In this document: piece by piece, positions 7,641-16,293 of the stretch
How positions within the stretch are numbered: the stretch's first letter is position 1
Layout of the letters: every line of letters begins with the position of its first letter
Assembly: GCF_010729305.1 (NCBI RefSeq)
Contig: NZ_AP022574.1
Coordinates: 2,232,001-2,296,000, forward strand
DNA length: 64,000 bases
Source: Mycolicibacterium psychrotolerans
GTDB taxonomy: Bacteria; Actinomycetota; Actinomycetes; Mycobacteriales; Mycobacteriaceae
Direction of reading: 5' to 3'
Program-made: the position numbers and the translations under genes
The notes under the pieces: generated by a model
Databases searched by the model: none
What the model saw: the letters and a program-made list of their open reading frames with translations, nothing else
Told to the model about the DNA's origin: nothing

Positions 7641-8333
7641 CTACGGAATCACCGCGATCTCGTCGCCGAGGCGGTGACCGTCGATCAGCGGCAACTCGTC
7701 GCCGCTCCAGAACTTGCCGGGGTCGAACCAGTTCGCGTGCTTCTCGGTGTGCAGCAGACCCATGTTCTCGTAGGTGATCGCCACGGTTTCGGCGCAGTAG
7801 GCGGTCTCGAGCCCGGCCTTCGCCTGCTCGGCCTTGCGGCGTTCGGCCGCCCGGCGAACGCGGTTGTGCAGCAGCGGGATTCCGCGGGTGAAGTCGCTGA
7901 CGGTCGGGACACGGCCGCGCAGCCATCTGCCGGTCAGGCGGGCGGTCGACGGGAACGGAGTGCCGTCCATGCGGGCGATCACCCGGAGCATGCGGTCCTC
8001 CTGCTCGCGGGTGGCGTGGGGAATGAGCTGACGCAGCCAGCAATGCTGTCCGTAGGTGTGTACCCAGCGCTCGACCGCGGCGCGCAGATCGTTGAGCTGG
8101 ACGCCGCGGTGATGGGTGCCGGTCCACAGGTCGACCAGCTTGTCGCCGAGTTCGGCGTGCCAGATCAGCGGCGGCAGATCGTCGACGGCGACCGTCATCC
8201 CCACGTGGTTGACCGGGCTGTTGGTCATCGACTGGATCGCCCGGTCGGGTCCGGAGTGGCCGCGGAACAACCAGATGTCGCCCGTGCGCGTCTCTTCCAG
8301 GGCACGCTCGAGAGACACCGTGCTTGGATTCAT
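7641..8333 (-). CDS. permuted papain-like (YiiX/NlpC-P60-type) hydrolase
   Basis: 230 residues. The N-terminus has GDIWLFRG and then SPVNHVGMTV with His43. The Cys comes late, in ETAYCAETVAITYE (Cys180). His before Cys is the order of the circularly permuted NlpC/P60-like group (YiiX/YebB, LRAT-like), which includes amidases, peptidases and acyltransferases acting on envelope or lipid substrates. An acidic residue for a triad is not obvious. No signal peptide is present, so a cytoplasmic or lipid-facing role fits better than peptidoglycan cutting. It is divergent from the 54-residue gene at 8360. Confidence 0.65.
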   Translation of the reverse strand: MNPSTVSLERALEETRTGDIWLFRGHSGPDRAIQSMTNSPVNHVGMTVAVDDLPPLIWHAELGDKLVDLWTGTHHRGVQLNDLRAAVERWVHTYGQHCWLRQLIPHATREQEDRMLRVIARMDGTPFPSTARLTGRWLRGRVPTVSDFTRGIPLLHNRVRRAAERRKAEQAKAGLETAYCAETVAITYENMGLLHTEKHANWFDPGKFWSGDELPLIDGHRLGDEIAVIP

Positions 8334-8359
8334 GCCCGCAGCTTAGGCAGACTGCACAC

Positions 8360-8524
8360 ATGCGCGGAATCTGGAAGTGGGTCGGGCTGGCCGGTGTCGC
8401 CGGTGTCGTCGCCGGCGGGGTGCTGGTGGCGCGCGACCAGCGGCGCCGCAACTCCTACACCGCCGACGACATCCGCGTCCGGCTGCACCAGCGCCTGGCC
8501 GAGGCGGAGAGCAGGCCCGCCTAG
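8360..8524 (+). CDS. 54-residue membrane-anchored protein
   Basis: ATG 8360 to TAG: one N-terminal hydrophobic segment ([18 protein letters not shown]) then a charged tail ([27 protein letters not shown]). Small single-helix proteins of this type are common beside mycobacterial genes and often missed. Its end overlaps the stop of the convergent adenylate cyclase gene by 4 bp. No family is recognised. Confidence 0.55.
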   Translation: MRGIWKWVGLAGVAGVVAGGVLVARDQRRRNSYTADDIRVRLHQRLAEAESRPA

Positions 8525-9318
8525 GTCTGCGGTCCGGCCGCCACGGAGTAGAGGGTGTGCGAGCCCGAGAAGCCCTTCAGGTCGGCGTCGCGGCCCCCGT
8601 CGACGGTGATGTCGTCGTACTGAGCGATGGCGTCGCGGACGGCCGGGCTGATCAGGATCTCCCCGCCGTCGGCCTGGGCGGCCACCCGCGCGGCCATCGC
8701 GACGTTGCGGCCGAACACGTCGTCGCCGCGCAGCACCGACTTGCCGGTGTGGATTCCGATGCGCACACGGAAACCGTTGCGCTGGTTGACCAATGACTGC
8801 TGGAGGTCGATGGCGCACCGCACCGCCTGCTCGGGCCGGGCGAACGCCACCATGAACCCGTCACCCTGACTTTTCACCACGTGGCCGTGATGGTGGTCGA
8901 CGTGGCGGCGCACCGCCTTGTCGTGCTTGCCGATCAACCGCACCCAGGCCCGGTCGCCGATGCGCTCGTTGAGCGCGGTGGACTCCTCGATGTCGGAGAA
9001 CATGATCGCCAGCCTGCCGCCCCGGGACAGCCGGGCCAGGTCCGGCCGCTCCACTTCCGCCCAGTCGGCGAGCTCCTCGATCGAGGAGCGCACGGCGGCG
9101 CCGAAGCCGTCGCGGCGCAGGATGTTGGCCGTCTGCCAGACCGTCTTGACGGCCCTGGTCCCGCCGGACACCAGCATCTGCCGGGTGTCGAGCCGGCTGC
9201 GCAGCTCGTCGGCCTCGTTCTCGGCGGCCCTGACCCGCCGCCACAAAACCGCGAGCGCGATCGCCTCACCCACGGCCATCGCCGCCAGCGCCACCGCCAC
9301 GATCTGCATCCCGCTCAC
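8521..9318 (-). CDS. class III adenylate cyclase, one membrane segment, atypical active site
   Basis: 265 residues. A hydrophobic helix (residues 5-26) anchors the protein. A linker (30-100) leads into a class III cyclase homology domain: first metal-binding Asp in FSDIEEST (D109), substrate Lys and second metal Asp in VVKSQGDGF (K149, D153), adenine-contacting Asp in DDVFG (D200) and the transition-state Arg in VAMAARV (R211). The transition-state Asn, normally in VNxAAR, is replaced by Ala (A207). It would act as a homodimer on the inner face of the membrane making cAMP, if active. GTG 9318 is taken as start; ATG three codons later is an alternative. It is divergent from the gene at 9344. 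Confidence 0.8.
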   Translation of the reverse strand: MSGMQIVAVALAAMAVGEAIALAVLWRRVRAAENEADELRSRLDTRQMLVSGGTRAVKTVWQTANILRRDGFGAAVRSSIEELADWAEVERPDLARLSRGGRLAIMFSDIEESTALNERIGDRAWVRLIGKHDKAVRRHVDHHHGHVVKSQGDGFMVAFARPEQAVRCAIDLQQSLVNQRNGFRVRIGIHTGKSVLRGDDVFGRNVAMAARVAAQADGGEILISPAVRDAIAQYDDITVDGGRDADLKGFSGSHTLYSVAAGPQT

Positions 9319-9343
9319 CGCTCCAGTATTGGATGCTGGGGGC

Positions 9344-10282
9344 GTGACGAACGCGAAGGCCCCCTATTACGAGAGCCGGTTCCTGCGCGCCAACGCCGCC
9401 GACGGATCCCGCGCGATCTGGCTGCGGGAGACCCTGCTGCTGCCGACCGCCGGTCCTGCCTGCGCCGACGTCTGGGTGATGGTGTTCGATCCGGCGGGCC
9501 ACCGAGCGCACAAGCAGTCGTATCCGGTCGGCGACGCCACCTTCGGCGACGACCCGTGGTCGGTCCGCATCGGGCCGACCAGTCTGGACGACACGTCCGC
9601 TGCCGGCACGGTGCCCGGGCGCGGGTACTGGGAGCTGGCGATCACCCCCGGCGACCAGGAGCCCGTGCGGGTGCTGTCCGAGCGGGCGTACCGCGCCCGG
9701 ATCCCGACGGCGAAGACTGTGGTGCGCCACCCGCAGGCCCGCGTCGACGGTCGCCTTCTGCTCGACGGCGCCGACATCGACGTCGACGGCTGGACGGGCA
9801 GCGTGAACCACAACTGGGGTACGCGGCACACCCCGGCCTACGCCTACGGACAGGTGTGCGCGTTCGACGACGCCCCCGGCTCGACGCTGGAGATCGTCAC
9901 CGCGCGGGCCGCGGTGGGGCCGGTGCTGCTGCCCGGGGTGACCCTGTTCGTGCTCAGGCACGCGGGGCTGGAGTTCGCGGTGCGCAGCATCTTGGGCAGT
10001 CTGCAGACCCACGGCCGGTACCGCCCGTTCACGTGGACGTTCGGCGCGCGGGTGGGGGAGCACACCATCGAGGGGGAGATCACGACGGTCCCCGCCGACG
10101 TGATCGGCCTGACCTACACCGACACCAACGGCGGCACCAAGTACTGCTTCAACTCGGCACTCGCACAGTGCCGAATCCAGGTGGCGGGCAAGGCGTTCAC
10201 CCGCACCGAGCTGACCAGCAGGCAAGCCATGTTCGAGATCCTCACCGACGACCGGCTTCCCGACATTCCGCTGCTGGCGTGA
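9344..10282 (+). CDS. CrtC / tocopherol cyclase-like (lipocalin-type) protein
   Basis: 312 residues from GTG 9344, preceded by GCTGGGGG. The centre has [22 protein letters not shown], the hallmark of the hydroxyneurosporene synthase (CrtC) / AttH / tocopherol cyclase-like beta-barrel group, which binds long isoprenoid or lipid substrates in a two-lipocalin fold. The rest is beta-rich ([35 protein letters not shown]). There is no signal peptide. A role in modifying or carrying a lipid is reasonable; hydratase activity cannot be claimed. Divergent from the cyclase gene and convergent with the fusion-enzyme gene (12 bp). Confidence 0.6.
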   Translation: MTNAKAPYYESRFLRANAADGSRAIWLRETLLLPTAGPACADVWVMVFDPAGHRAHKQSYPVGDATFGDDPWSVRIGPTSLDDTSAAGTVPGRGYWELAITPGDQEPVRVLSERAYRARIPTAKTVVRHPQARVDGRLLLDGADIDVDGWTGSVNHNWGTRHTPAYAYGQVCAFDDAPGSTLEIVTARAAVGPVLLPGVTLFVLRHAGLEFAVRSILGSLQTHGRYRPFTWTFGARVGEHTIEGEITTVPADVIGLTYTDTNGGTKYCFNSALAQCRIQVAGKAFTRTELTSRQAMFEILTDDRLPDIPLLA

Positions 10283-10294
10283 CGGTCCCGACGG

Positions 10295-13237
10295 TCACCA
10301 GCCCTCGGTGAGCACGCGGTCGAGCGCGTCGACGTAGAAGTCGGCCCCCTCGACGTCGATGCACAACGGTGGCTTGGTCTTGAGGATGTTCTGGTGATCG
10401 CCCGTCGGCTGGATGATCACGCCGAGATCGAGCATGCGCTCGCAGATCGCCGCCGTCTCGGCCGTCGCGGGCTCCAAGGTCGTTGCGTCGCGGATCATCT
10501 CGACGCCCAGGTAGAGCCCGAAGCCGTGCACGGTGCCGACCAGCGGGTGCCGCTCGCGCAGCCCCTCCAGGCGGGCCTTCAGATGCGCGCCCACGCGGCG
10601 GGCGTTGTCCTGCAGCCCCTCGTCGGCCAGCACGTCGAGCACCGTCATGCCGATCGCGCACGACAGCGGGCTGCCGCCGGTGGAGGAGAAGAAGTAGCCC
10701 TGGCTGGCGAAACCCTCGGCCACCGCCCGGCTGGTGATCACCGCGCCCAGCGGGTAGCCGTTGCCGACCGACTTGGCCACCGACACGATGTCGGGCACCG
10801 CGTCCTGCTGCTGGAAACCCCAGAACCATTCGCCGAGCCGGCCGTAACCCACCTGGACCTCGTCGGAGATCGCCAGGCCGCCGCCTGCGCGCACGGCGGC
10901 ATACACCTGCTGCAGGTAGCCGTCGGGCAGCGCCATCCCGCCGGCGTTGCCGTACACGCTCTCGCAGATGAACCCCGCCGGTGGCCGGCCCTCGGCGATC
11001 AGGGCCTCGATCTGGGCGACCGCCTCGCTGGTGTACCGGGTCGCCTCGGCGCCGCGGTACTTGCCGCGGAAACTGTTCGGCGACTCCACGGTGTGCACCC
11101 AGTCCGGGCGCGTGGCAAGGGCATTCGGGTTGTCGGCGGTCGAGGTCGACACGGCGTCGGTGCCGTAGGTCCACCCGTGGTAGGCCTCGCGGACCGCGAA
11201 GACGTCGCGGCGCCCGGTCGCCGCGGTGGCCAGCCGGATCGCCAGATCGCTGGCCTCCGAACCCGAATTGACCAGGAAAACAGTGTCCAGCGGATCGGGG
11301 AGCAGGCCGGCCAGCCGCTCGCTGAACTCGACGACCGCCTCGTAGTTGAAGCGGGAGTTGGTGTTCAGCTTGCGCAGCTGACGGGCGGCCGCCTCGGCGA
11401 TCCGGGGATGCGCATGCCCCAGCACGGTCACGTTGTTGACCATGTCGAGGTAGCTGCGCCCGGCCGTGGACATCAGGAAGTGACGGCGGCCGCGCTCGAT
11501 CTGCGGGGGTTCGCGGTAGTAGAACTCCTGCACCGGCGCGAAACTCGCGTCCCGCCGTGCGAGCAGGTCACCGGCGTCGGCGCCGGTCTGCAGCGGCGCC
11601 AGGCCCAGCAGCGGGCGTGGGTCGCAGACCTGGGCGAGCCATCCCGGCGCCAGGTCGGTGCTCACGAAGGCCGGCGCGTCGGGCGCTCCGAGCGGCCGCA
11701 CGCTCACCTCGATCCGGCCGTCGGCGGACGCGAAGGGCTGCCCGGCGCGCACGCTGCCGGACGCGGATCCGTGCGCCCCGGCCAGTGACAATTGGAACGC
11801 GTTGCCGCGCAACGTGATTCTGTCAGTCGACGTCTCGATCTCGCCGTCCCACGGGGCGACGAGGGTGGTGCCGGTGGCGGTCCACACACTGATCCCGGTG
11901 GCGACGACGTCGGGGCTGTCCTGGCTCAGCCGCGGTGCTCGGCTCAGGCGCGCCTCCCCGAAACGGGTGACGGCCAGTGCTGCGCCGTCGCGTAACGCGG
12001 CACGCGCTGCGGCGTCCTCGACGTCGGCCGCGAGCACCCCGGAAGCGTCGAACGCGTCGTCGTAGACGTCGGAGGTCGTCGACAGATCGAGGGTGGCGAC
12101 CTGCCCGGGCTGCGCGGCGATCATCGGAGCCGCCACCGGCAGCGGCGTCGTCGTCCGCGGGAAGCCAAGATCGGCCTTGATCACCGCTGTCATCACATCC
12201 ATCGGGACCGACGTCGCCAGCTCGAAGATCCGGTACTCGGCGTCGGACTGCTCGGTCACATAGTCGTTGTCCGGGTCGAGCACCGCCTGCTGCGCCCCGC
12301 TGACGATCAGCACCGCGGCGCGCAGCACGATCATCGGCCACAGCGCGTCGCACTCGGTCTCCGACAGCGGCCGCACCGCGTGGAAGCCGCGCACCGCGGG
12401 CAGGATCGACGCCGCTGCGGCGCCCACGTGGCCGAGCACCGACGACGCGGTGATCGCCAGTTCGGACACCGCCCAGGTGTGCGACAGATCGCCGAAGTCG
12501 ATGACGCCGTCCGGTCGGGGCGATCCGTCGACCCACGAGACCACGATGTTGGCGTCGGTCAGGTCGATGTGAGCCGCCTGGCGCGGCAGCGCGGGATCCA
12601 GCGGCGCGATCCGCGACCACGCCGCATCCGCCGCGGATTCCAGTCGTGCCCGCAGCCCGGCGTCGTCGACGTAGCCGGCGAGGCCGTCGACCACGTCCTT
12701 GCCGAACCGCAGGTCCCACTGCAGGATTCGGTCCAGCCCCGGGTGGCTGAAGCCCTCCAGCGCCCGGCTCACCCGGCCCGAGACGTCGCCCAGACCGGCG
12801 ACCACCGCGGGCGTCAGATGCCCGGTGCCGACGAGCGTGCCGCCGGGCAGGTAGCGCAGCAGCCGCACGTAGGCGGTTCCGTCGACCAATCCCTGGACGG
12901 GGGTGCACAATTCGCCCGCGCTGTTGGGCAGCGGCACTGACACGCGCAGCGTCGGTTCGGCGTCGGCGATGTGCGCGGCGGCCGCGTCCTGGGCGGCCAG
13001 CTCGGTCGCCGTGAACGCAGGGTTGGCGATCTTGAGCACACCCGCGACGGCTTCATCGTCGTCGCTGCCGGCGCTGACGACGAAGTTCTTGTCCTGCTGA
13101 CTGCCCAGCGAGGTGGCCCGCGCGGAGAGCCCGTAGTGGGTGGCCACGAGTTCCTCGGCCTGGGTTTCGGTGACTTGGGGCGCTTGCAGTTCCTGCTGCT
13201 GCAGGAAGTTGAAACCCGCGGTGTGGTGCGCGCTCAC
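10295..13237 (-). CDS. kinase / M23-like / class III aminotransferase fusion (putative kinase-phospholyase)
   Basis: 980 residues in three parts. Residues 1-350 are an APH/HYKK-type kinase: QDKNFVV (49-55), catalytic loop HIDLTDAN (H223, D225, N230) and DFGD (247-250). Residues about 400-540 form a degenerate M23-like beta domain (TTLVAPWDGEI) without the zinc ligands. Residues 560-980 are a class III PLP enzyme with ISDEVQVGYGR and the PLP Lys in SVAKSVGNG (K822). In vertebrates HYKK phosphorylates hydroxylysine and the AGXT2L enzymes eliminate phosphate from phospho-hydroxylysine or phosphoethanolamine, so the fusion is best read as a bifunctional kinase-phospholyase. This is an inference from domain pairing. 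GTG 13237 overlaps the stop of the upstream hydrolase as GTGA, so the two are translationally coupled. Confidence 0.8.
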   Translation of the reverse strand: MSAHHTAGFNFLQQQELQAPQVTETQAEELVATHYGLSARATSLGSQQDKNFVVSAGSDDDEAVAGVLKIANPAFTATELAAQDAAAAHIADAEPTLRVSVPLPNSAGELCTPVQGLVDGTAYVRLLRYLPGGTLVGTGHLTPAVVAGLGDVSGRVSRALEGFSHPGLDRILQWDLRFGKDVVDGLAGYVDDAGLRARLESAADAAWSRIAPLDPALPRQAAHIDLTDANIVVSWVDGSPRPDGVIDFGDLSHTWAVSELAITASSVLGHVGAAAASILPAVRGFHAVRPLSETECDALWPMIVLRAAVLIVSGAQQAVLDPDNDYVTEQSDAEYRIFELATSVPMDVMTAVIKADLGFPRTTTPLPVAAPMIAAQPGQVATLDLSTTSDVYDDAFDASGVLAADVEDAAARAALRDGAALAVTRFGEARLSRAPRLSQDSPDVVATGISVWTATGTTLVAPWDGEIETSTDRITLRGNAFQLSLAGAHGSASGSVRAGQPFASADGRIEVSVRPLGAPDAPAFVSTDLAPGWLAQVCDPRPLLGLAPLQTGADAGDLLARRDASFAPVQEFYYREPPQIERGRRHFLMSTAGRSYLDMVNNVTVLGHAHPRIAEAAARQLRKLNTNSRFNYEAVVEFSERLAGLLPDPLDTVFLVNSGSEASDLAIRLATAATGRRDVFAVREAYHGWTYGTDAVSTSTADNPNALATRPDWVHTVESPNSFRGKYRGAEATRYTSEAVAQIEALIAEGRPPAGFICESVYGNAGGMALPDGYLQQVYAAVRAGGGLAISDEVQVGYGRLGEWFWGFQQQDAVPDIVSVAKSVGNGYPLGAVITSRAVAEGFASQGYFFSSTGGSPLSCAIGMTVLDVLADEGLQDNARRVGAHLKARLEGLRERHPLVGTVHGFGLYLGVEMIRDATTLEPATAETAAICERMLDLGVIIQPTGDHQNILKTKPPLCIDVEGADFYVDALDRVLTEGW

Positions 13238-14109
13238 GGCCGCAGTACGAACGAGACGACGGCGTCGGAGAACGCGTCGTTGTCGTCGCCGGCAGCGGTG
13301 TGGCCCGCCCCGGACAGTTCGACGAACTCGGCGCCCGGGACCTTGTCGAGGAAGTCGGCCACGGCCTTCTCACTCACCACGTCGGACAGTTTCCCCCGGA
13401 TCAGCAGGATCGGGATCGTCAACTCGATGGCCGCCTGCTCGAGCTGCTCGACCCGGACGAACGGATCGTCGTCGGGTGCGGTGAGGAACGCCGGATCCCA
13501 GTGCCAGTACCACCGGCCGTTGCGGTGCCGGAGATTCTTCTTCAGGCCATCGGGATTGCTCGGCCGTCTGCGGTGCGGCAGGTAGGCCGCCACCGCGTCG
13601 GCGGCCTCCTCCAGCGAGCCGAACCCGTGCACGTGGCTGAACATGAAATCGCGGATGCGGGCGCTGCCGTCCTTCTCGTATCGCGGGACGACGTCGACGA
13701 GGACCAGCCTCGTCACGGTGTCGGGGCCGGCCTCGCGGGCGGCGAGGATGCCGGTGAGGCCGCCCATGCTGGCCCCGATGAGCACGGTCGGGCGGCCGAT
13801 CTGGTCGAGGACGCGCCGGGTGTCGGCACACAGCGCCTCCACCGTGTACCGCGCGTCGGGGGAGCGGTCGCTGTCACCGTGTCCGCGGCTGTCGAGGGCG
13901 ACGACGTGCAGCCCACGTGAGGCGAGCACCTGCCCCGTCTTCTTCCAGGAGAACCGGTTCTGCCCGCCTCCGTGCAGCATCAGCACCGACGGACGCGATG
14001 CGTCGAAGCCGTCGGTCGTCGACGGGTGATTCCATTCGTCGGCGGTCAGACTGATTCCGTCGGCGCCGTTGAACGTCGCGATCGCCGAATCGCTGCTGGT
14101 GGTGCTCAC
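13234..14109 (-). CDS. alpha/beta hydrolase coupled to the fusion enzyme
   Basis: 291 residues from GTG 14109 (GAGGAC upstream). The open frame extends further to 14253, but nothing there looks like a hydrolase. Visible motifs: oxyanion loop LHGGGQNRFSW, DSRGHGDSDRS, nucleophile elbow GASMGG with Ser, acidic strand ILLIRGKLSDVVS and catalytic His in GAGHTAAGDD. It is a complete, cytoplasmic hydrolase of the epoxide hydrolase / esterase-like group. It is the first gene of the pair with the kinase-aminotransferase fusion and may act on the same pathway intermediate. A TetR gene is divergent, 76 bp away, and may control both. Confidence 0.8.
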   Translation of the reverse strand: MSTTSSDSAIATFNGADGISLTADEWNHPSTTDGFDASRPSVLMLHGGGQNRFSWKKTGQVLASRGLHVVALDSRGHGDSDRSPDARYTVEALCADTRRVLDQIGRPTVLIGASMGGLTGILAAREAGPDTVTRLVLVDVVPRYEKDGSARIRDFMFSHVHGFGSLEEAADAVAAYLPHRRRPSNPDGLKKNLRHRNGRWYWHWDPAFLTAPDDDPFVRVEQLEQAAIELTIPILLIRGKLSDVVSEKAVADFLDKVPGAEFVELSGAGHTAAGDDNDAFSDAVVSFVLRP

Positions 14110-14185
14110 AGGCGTCCTCTCGCTGGCCCCGGATGTGAGGGTAGGCGAGCACACCGGTTCCGCCGATCTCGGGTCCCGACGGCCG

Positions 14186-14815
14186 ATGATGTCCCTAGGA
14201 TTTTCGTTTGTGCAAATTGATGCCGGCCACGACGACGATCGTCGCCGCATCATGGAGGCCGCCTACCGGTGCCTGTCCGAGCCGCACTGCGGGCCGATCA
14301 GGATGTCGGTGATCCTGCGGACGGCCGGAGTGTCCAGCCGGGCGTTCTACCGCCACTTCCAGTCGAAGGACGACCTGTTCCTGGCCCTGCTCAGGCAGGG
14401 TGTCGAGGACCTCGCCGCCCGGCTGGACGGGGTCGCCGCGGACGCCGTCGGCAGCCCCGCCGATCAGCTCGCCGCATGGATCGGCGAGGTCTTCGACCTG
14501 ATGATCGATCCGAGGCAGCGCATGCTGATGTCGGTGATCGACTCCGACGAGGTCCGCGCCGCCACGGGCTATCGGGAGCTGCGCGAGCAGTCGCGCGCGG
14601 GCCGGGAACGCTCGCTGACCGAGATCCTGCGGCGCGGCCGGGCCGACGGCTCCTTCCCGCTCGCCGACCCCGACCACGACGCCGTGGCGATCAGCGCGCT
14701 GGTGACCCGCATCATGACCAGCGTGGCGCCCGAGGACCTGCTGGCGGTCAAGCACGCCGAGAGCCGACTGCTCGATTTCGCGTTGCGCGCGGTGGGAGCG
14801 GTCGCGCATGGGTGA
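14186..14815 (+). CDS. TetR-family regulator
   Basis: 209 residues from ATG 14186; ATG 14189 or GTG 14210 are equally possible starts. The N-terminal helix-turn-helix reads DRRRIMEAAYRCL, then SVILRTAGVSSRAFYRHFQSK, then DDLFLALLRQ, a clear TetR DNA-binding domain. The C-terminal ligand domain (DQLAAWIGEVFDLMIDP onward) has no recognised class. The gene is divergent from the alpha/beta hydrolase and fusion enzyme, so it probably represses them and itself. No strong palindrome is seen in the 76-bp gap. Confidence 0.8.
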   Translation: MMSLGFSFVQIDAGHDDDRRRIMEAAYRCLSEPHCGPIRMSVILRTAGVSSRAFYRHFQSKDDLFLALLRQGVEDLAARLDGVAADAVGSPADQLAAWIGEVFDLMIDPRQRMLMSVIDSDEVRAATGYRELREQSRAGRERSLTEILRRGRADGSFPLADPDHDAVAISALVTRIMTSVAPEDLLAVKHAESRLLDFALRAVGAVAHG

Positions 14816-14887
14816 GCCGGCCGCGATGACAACTCTCCCGCTCGACGGTCTCCATGGCGACAGCTACCCGACCAGCAGGAGGCCGCC

Positions 14888-15361
14888 ATGCCCGTCATCA
14901 CACCGTCGCTCTGGTTCGACAACGACCTCGAGGACGCCGTCGCGTTCTACACCGCCGTGTTCCCCAACTCCTCGGTCGAGCGGTTCGACCGGTACACCGA
15001 CGCCGGGCCCGGGGCACCGGGCGAGGTGTTGGCGGCCTACTTCACTCTCGACGGCCAACGATTCATCGGCATCAACGGTGGCCCGGCGTTCCCGTTCACC
15101 GAGGCGGTGTCGTTCACTGTGCACTGCCGCGATCAGGCCGACGTCGACTACTACTGGGACCGGCTCGTCGCGGGCGGAGAGGAGTCGGCGTGCGGTTGGC
15201 TGAGGGACCGGTACGGACTGAGTTGGCAGATCGTCCCGGACCGGCTCGTGGAGCTGACCGCCGACCCCGACCCCGCCCGGGCCGGCGCGGCGACGAAAGC
15301 GATGCTCGGCATGCGCAAGATCGTCGTTGCCGAACTCGAGGAGGCGGTGGCAGCTGTGTGA
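14888..15361 (+). CDS. VOC-family protein (PhnB / 3-demethylubiquinone methyltransferase-like)
   Basis: 157 residues from ATG 14888 with AGCAGGAGG upstream. MPVITPSLWFDNDLEDAVAF and FYTAVFPNSSVERF open the protein, followed by FTLDGQRFIGINGGPAF, then YYWDRLVAGGEE, and GLSWQIVPDRLVEL. This is the standard pattern of the PhnB-like vicinal oxygen chelate family. Family members are dimeric beta-alpha-beta proteins, sometimes metal-binding. Enzymatic activity is unproven for most. It lies between the TetR gene and the mce operon on the same strand, with a 164-bp gap before the mce operon. Confidence 0.8.
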   Translation: MPVITPSLWFDNDLEDAVAFYTAVFPNSSVERFDRYTDAGPGAPGEVLAAYFTLDGQRFIGINGGPAFPFTEAVSFTVHCRDQADVDYYWDRLVAGGEESACGWLRDRYGLSWQIVPDRLVELTADPDPARAGAATKAMLGMRKIVVAELEEAVAAV

Positions 15362-15393
15362 AGTCGCTTGTCGCGCCCTCGGGACGGTTCGTC

Positions 15394-15421
15394 TTGCCGT
15401 ACCACATTTTGGTGATATACC
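15394..15421 (+). promoter_or_regulatory. possible mce operon promoter
   Basis: TTGCCG (15394-15399) and TATACC (15416-15421) are spaced 16 bp. An ACCA/TGGT inverted repeat (ACCACATTTTGGT) lies between them and could be an operator. Supported by position only. Confidence 0.3.
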
Positions 15422-15495
15422 GTCTGCCGGCGCCCCCGCAGATGTACCGTCACCCCCACACACAACAGGGGGTTGGTCGTCGGAGGGCTGTGACG

Positions 15496-15525
15496 ATGAA
15501 CTGCAAGCGAGGAAGGACCGGTTGA
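15496..15525 (+). other. nine-codon leader ORF directly before the first mce gene
   Basis: ATG 15496 opens MNCKRGRTG and stops at 15523-15525, immediately before the ATG of yrbE (TGAATG). A strong GGAGGG site at 15481-15487 precedes it. The AGGAAGG site for yrbE lies inside this small frame. It could control translation of the operon. Confidence 0.4.
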
Positions 15526-16293
15526 ATGGTCGCTTCCGATGCCATCGCCAAGCCGGTACGCGCCTTCGGCGGCTTCTTCTCGATGGCCCTCGACACGTTC
15601 ATGGCGCTGTTCCAGCCGCCGTTCGCCTGGCGCGAGTTCGTCGCCCAGTCATGGTTTGTCGCCCGGGTGTCGATCCTGCCGACGCTGCTGCTGACCATTC
15701 CCTACACCGTGTTGCTGACGTTCATCGAGACGATCCTGTTGACCGAGATCGGTGCCTCGGACTTCTCCGGAACCGGAGCGGCGCTCGGCACGGTGCGCCA
15801 GATCGGGCCGATCGTGACGGTACTGGTGGTCGCGGGCGCAGGCGCCACCGCGATGTGCGCCGACCTGGGTGCCCGCACCATCCGTGAGGAGCTCGACGCG
15901 CTGCGGGTGATGGGTATCAATCCCATTCAGGCTCTTGTGCTTCCCCGGGTGCTGGCCGCCATGGTCGTCTCCCTGGCGCTATCGGCCACGGTGATCCTGG
16001 TCGGTCTGTCGGGGGCCTACTTCTTCGTGGTCTACATCCAGCACGTCTCGCCGGGCGCGTTCGCGGCGGGCCTGACCCTGATAATCGGGGCCACCGACGT
16101 CATCATCGCGCTGGTGAAGGCGGCGCTGTTCGGGCTCTCCGCCGGTCTGATCGCCTGCTATAAAGGGATTTCCGTACGCGGCGGCCCCGCCGGGGTCGGG
16201 AACGCCGTCAACGAGACCGTGGTGTTCACCTTCATGGCACTGTTCGCGATCAACATCGTGGCGACGGCCGTAGCGATCAAGATCACGCAATGA
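15526..16293 (+). CDS. MlaE-type permease of the Mce importer (YrbE-A)
   Basis: 255 residues. It is a polytopic membrane protein with about five to six helices and the family core VTVLVVAGAGATAMCADLGARTIREELDALRVMGI, in which the EELDALRVMG segment is the coupling helix that contacts the MlaF-like ATPase. RGGPAGVGNAVNETVVF near the end is also conserved. Together with YrbE-B it forms the membrane channel of an Mce ABC importer that takes lipids or sterols across the cell envelope. The ATPase is usually encoded elsewhere and is not in this window. Stop and next start overlap (ATGA). Sequence resembles YrbE4A most closely by memory, but I do not assign an mce number. Confidence 0.9.
   Translation: MVASDAIAKPVRAFGGFFSMALDTFMALFQPPFAWREFVAQSWFVARVSILPTLLLTIPYTVLLTFIETILLTEIGASDFSGTGAALGTVRQIGPIVTVLVVAGAGATAMCADLGARTIREELDALRVMGINPIQALVLPRVLAAMVVSLALSATVILVGLSGAYFFVVYIQHVSPGAFAAGLTLIIGATDVIIALVKAALFGLSAGLIACYKGISVRGGPAGVGNAVNETVVFTFMALFAINIVATAVAIKITQ

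Noticed and set aside
15362..15525. Riboswitch or structured RNA before the mce operon
   Set aside because: No conserved long stems seen. The short leader ORF is the only structured element I can support.
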